A stretch of DNA of 7,524 nt from Candidatus Methanoplasma sp. (lineage in GTDB: Archaea; Thermoplasmatota; Thermoplasmata; Methanomassiliicoccales; Methanomethylophilaceae), in assembly GCA_031274665.1 (NCBI GenBank), contig JAISPV010000042.1:1-7524 (forward strand), in the 5' to 3' direction. Below, one piece after another: positions 6,121-7,524 of the stretch. The notes beneath the pieces are model-generated. The model worked only from the letters and a program-made list of their open reading frames with translations, did not search any database and was not told where the DNA came from. Made by a program: the position numbers and the translations under genes. The first letter of the stretch is position 1; each line of letters starts with the position of its first letter.

Positions 6121-6798
6121 TCAGATCCTCCTCGCGGCCATCATAATCGATATCGTATCGGCGCAGGTCTTGCACGTGTCCGCTGCCATCTCCAGAGTGA
6201 AGATCAGTTCCCTTATCAGCATCACGGCGCGCGGGTCCATGGGTGAGAGGTGTACCTGCTTTATACATGAGAAATAAAGCCCGTCTATTATTTTCTCTTG
6301 GTCATAGACCGCCTCTATGTTCCTGACGGTCTCGGTGGACGCGTTGTCCATGTTCTCGACTATCTTTACCAGATACTTTACTGCGGGTATCAGCTCGGCG
6401 GACATCTTGCCTATCTCTTTCCATATGTACTCCGGGACGAGCGCGTTGGTCTCTTTCAGAAGCTGTACGTGTAACGCCCCTTCTTTGCACCAGTTGGCTA
6501 TCTGATCCATTTTTCTTATGAAGTGTATCAGGTCCTCTCTTTCCTGGACGCTGAGTTCGCCCCCGGAAACATCGGCGCAGAGCCTGTCCTCGATATTATC
6601 CGCTTCTCTCTCGGATATCATCAGTCTTTCTATGCACTTCATCGCACTTACCTGGTCCCCTTTCCCCATCGCGATCAGCGAGAGATCGAGCTCGGTCACA
6701 GCGTCCTGGACAGCCAGGCCGTGGCTCCTCGATCCCATTCTCACGCTTTCTTCCTTCCTCTTAGAGAACCATCCCATTATCTCTTTCTTATCACTCAA
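6121..6798 (-). CDS. DUF47 / PhoU-like accessory protein (TIGR00153-type)
   Basis: An all-helical 225-residue protein of the DUF47/PhoU-like family, members of which often pair with phosphate or other anion transporters as presumed regulators. It is cytoplasmic, with no signal peptide or membrane segment. Recognisable elements are MGWFSKRKEES near the N terminus (8-18), EREADNIEDRL (63-73, the E/D-rich putative metal-binding helix), EREDLIHFIRKMDQIANW (86-103), YDQEKIIDGL (165-174) and the C-terminal LEMAADTCKTCADTI (202-216). I chose TTG 6798 because GAGGAGG lies 9 nt upstream. An in-frame ATG at 6777, giving 218 residues and starting at the commonly conserved MGWF, has no comparable SD but remains possible. 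It overlaps the ABC ATPase gene by 8 bp (TTGAGTGA) and touches glmM. Family assignment is fairly sure; biochemical role is unknown. Confidence 0.8.
   Translation of the reverse strand: MSDKKEIMGWFSKRKEESVRMGSRSHGLAVQDAVTELDLSLIAMGKGDQVSAMKCIERLMISEREADNIEDRLCADVSGGELSVQEREDLIHFIRKMDQIANWCKEGALHVQLLKETNALVPEYIWKEIGKMSAELIPAVKYLVKIVENMDNASTETVRNIEAVYDQEKIIDGLYFSCIKQVHLSPMDPRAVMLIRELIFTLEMAADTCKTCADTISIMMAARRI
6127..6133 (-). promoter_or_regulatory. Shine-Dalgarno sequence of glmM (TTG start)
   Basis: GAGGAGG on the minus strand, inside the last codons of the DUF47 gene and 7 nt from the TTG at 6119. It matches the anti-SD core strongly and decides the non-ATG start, which yields the conserved MPERLFGTNG N terminus. 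Confidence 0.85.
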
Positions 6799-7524
6799 GT
6801 TTTATCGCCTCCTCTAATCCTTCTTCAGGTCTCGCAAAGACCTTTGTCGCTTTTTTGTTGAACACTAAAAACACCTTGTCGCCCACCGCCGGCACTTCGT
6901 CGTTCGATGAGACGTTGTAGTCGATGTAATCGCTGGTCTCGGCCAGCGTCCTTACTTTCCAGTAGGTCCCCATGAACACCACCCTGACCACTTTTGCCTC
7001 GAGACCGTCGTTCGCCGTATACACATTCTCCGGACGTACCGAGATGACGACCGGGTCCCCTTCGTCAAAATTGGATTTTGCCGCCCTCACGTTCAGGCCT
7101 CCTCTGAGCCTTACCACGGTCTTTCCGGTCCTGGTCTTGCCGGCGACCGTACATTCCAAGAGGTTGGTCTCTCCGATGAAGTATGCGGCAAATATCGATG
7201 CGGGGTTCCTGTACAGGTCCAGCGGCGTCCCCACCTCATGTATCCCTCCCGCCCTCATGAGGATTATCCTGTCCGATACGGCCATGGCCTCCTCCTGGTC
7301 GTGGGTGACGTGAAGGACGGTGATCCCCAGTTTTTTTACTAATCTTCTTATCTCATATCTGAGTTCGACGCGGACCCTGGCGTCCAGCGCCGAGAGCGGC
7401 TCGTCCAGCATAAGCATCTTGGACCCTGACGCCAATGCCCTTGCAAGCGAGACCTTCTGCTGCTCTCCGCCCGAAAGTTCGGAAGGGAACATCCCCGCCC
7501 GGTCGAACATCTTCACTAGTTCCA
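6791..7524 (-). CDS. ABC transporter ATP-binding protein, PotA/FbpC-like, 5'-truncated by the window edge
   Basis: Import-type ABC ATPase of the MalK/PotA/FbpC group, which powers uptake of a small solute at the inner face of the membrane. The frame is open to the right edge, so the N-terminal part with Walker A lies outside the window. Counting from the codon at 7516, about 241 residues are visible: the signature LSGGEQQ (14-20), Walker B MLMLDEP (34-40), D-loop SALD (42-45), H-loop VTHD (70-73) with EEAMAVSDRI after it, then YRNPASIFAAYFIGETNLLE (102-121) leading into a C-terminal TOBE-type regulatory domain (about 118-227, with VISVRPENV). The GTG at 7516 is internal, not the start, because the ABC homology continues upstream. 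Substrate cannot be read from this part: polyamine, Fe3+, phosphonate and oxyanion systems are all possible. It overlaps the DUF47 gene by 8 bp. Confidence 0.88.
   Translation of the reverse strand, partial: ELVKMFDRAGMFPSELSGGEQQKVSLARALASGSKMLMLDEPLSALDARVRVELRYEIRRLVKKLGITVLHVTHDQEEAMAVSDRIILMRAGGIHEVGTPLDLYRNPASIFAAYFIGETNLLECTVAGKTRTGKTVVRLRGGLNVRAAKSNFDEGDPVVISVRPENVYTANDGLEAKVVRVVFMGTYWKVRTLAETSDYIDYNVSSNDEVPAVGDKVFLVFNKKATKVFARPEEGLEEAIKLE
6808..6814 (-). promoter_or_regulatory. Shine-Dalgarno sequence of the DUF47 gene
   Basis: GAGGAGG on the minus strand, encoded by two Glu codons near the C terminus of the ABC ATPase, 9 nt from the TTG at 6798. It supports the overlapping TTG start over the internal ATG at 6777, which is 30 nt away. 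Confidence 0.7.

Noticed and set aside
5127..6146. 339-residue open frame on the plus strand opposite glmM
   Set aside because: Antisense shadow of glmM, which has all catalytic motifs. The translation is rich in Arg, His and Cys without any recognisable domain.
7514..7516. GTG as the start of the ABC ATPase
   Set aside because: The frame stays open to the edge, and a Walker A-containing N-terminal half is required, so the gene is cut by the window.
1..7524. CRISPR array, insertion sequence, tRNA, rRNA or a new defence-type cassette
   Set aside because: No spaced direct repeats, terminal inverted repeats, transposase motifs or tRNA-like folds were seen; nearly all sequence is explained by conserved housekeeping genes.

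Overview
The window is archaeal chromosome and almost entirely coding. Nop5/Nop56 (a C/D-box RNP core protein), aIF5A with its hypusine loop, an archaeal-type 2,5-diamino-pyrimidinone reductase and a TATA-box promoter rule out a bacterial source. Moderate GC, very tight gene packing, frequent TTG starts and Shine-Dalgarno (SD) sequences before most genes would suit a euryarchaeon. Thermoplasmata/Methanomassiliicoccales is my best guess, but the order-level placement is inference only.

Layout. Plus strand, 5-4768: arfC (riboflavin/F420 precursor reductase); then, after 56 bp, a tight cluster of mtnA, a class II aldolase and nop5 (8-bp overlap, then a 4-bp gap). A 142-bp gap (3378-3519) carries a clear TATA element and a leader, and is followed by aif5A and agmatinase (speB). 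Minus strand, read from the right edge to 4761: the 3' part of an ABC transporter ATPase gene, a DUF47/PhoU-like gene (8-bp overlap) and glmM (1-bp gap). The two blocks converge, and the stop ends of speB and glmM overlap by 8 bp, so there is no room for an intergenic terminator. No stretch longer than 142 bp lacks a gene.

How the genes work together. MtnA plus the class II aldolase fits an archaeal route that recycles the 5-deoxy- or 5-methylthio-pentose left over from S-adenosylmethionine reactions: isomerise the aldose 1-phosphate to a ketose 1-phosphate, then cleave it to DHAP and an aldehyde. aIF5A plus agmatinase joins a factor that needs a spermidine-derived hypusine/deoxyhypusine to the enzyme that supplies putrescine for it. 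GlmM feeds UDP-GlcNAc synthesis for glycans. The ABC ATPase/DUF47 pair looks like a solute uptake system with a PhoU-like accessory protein.

I found no CRISPR array, mobile element, tRNA or rRNA, and no clearly new multi-gene system. The most interesting points are the mtnA-aldolase pair in one cluster with nop5, nop5 without an adjacent fibrillarin gene, the aif5A leader with a small upstream ORF, and the DUF47 gene placed between the ABC ATPase and glmM.
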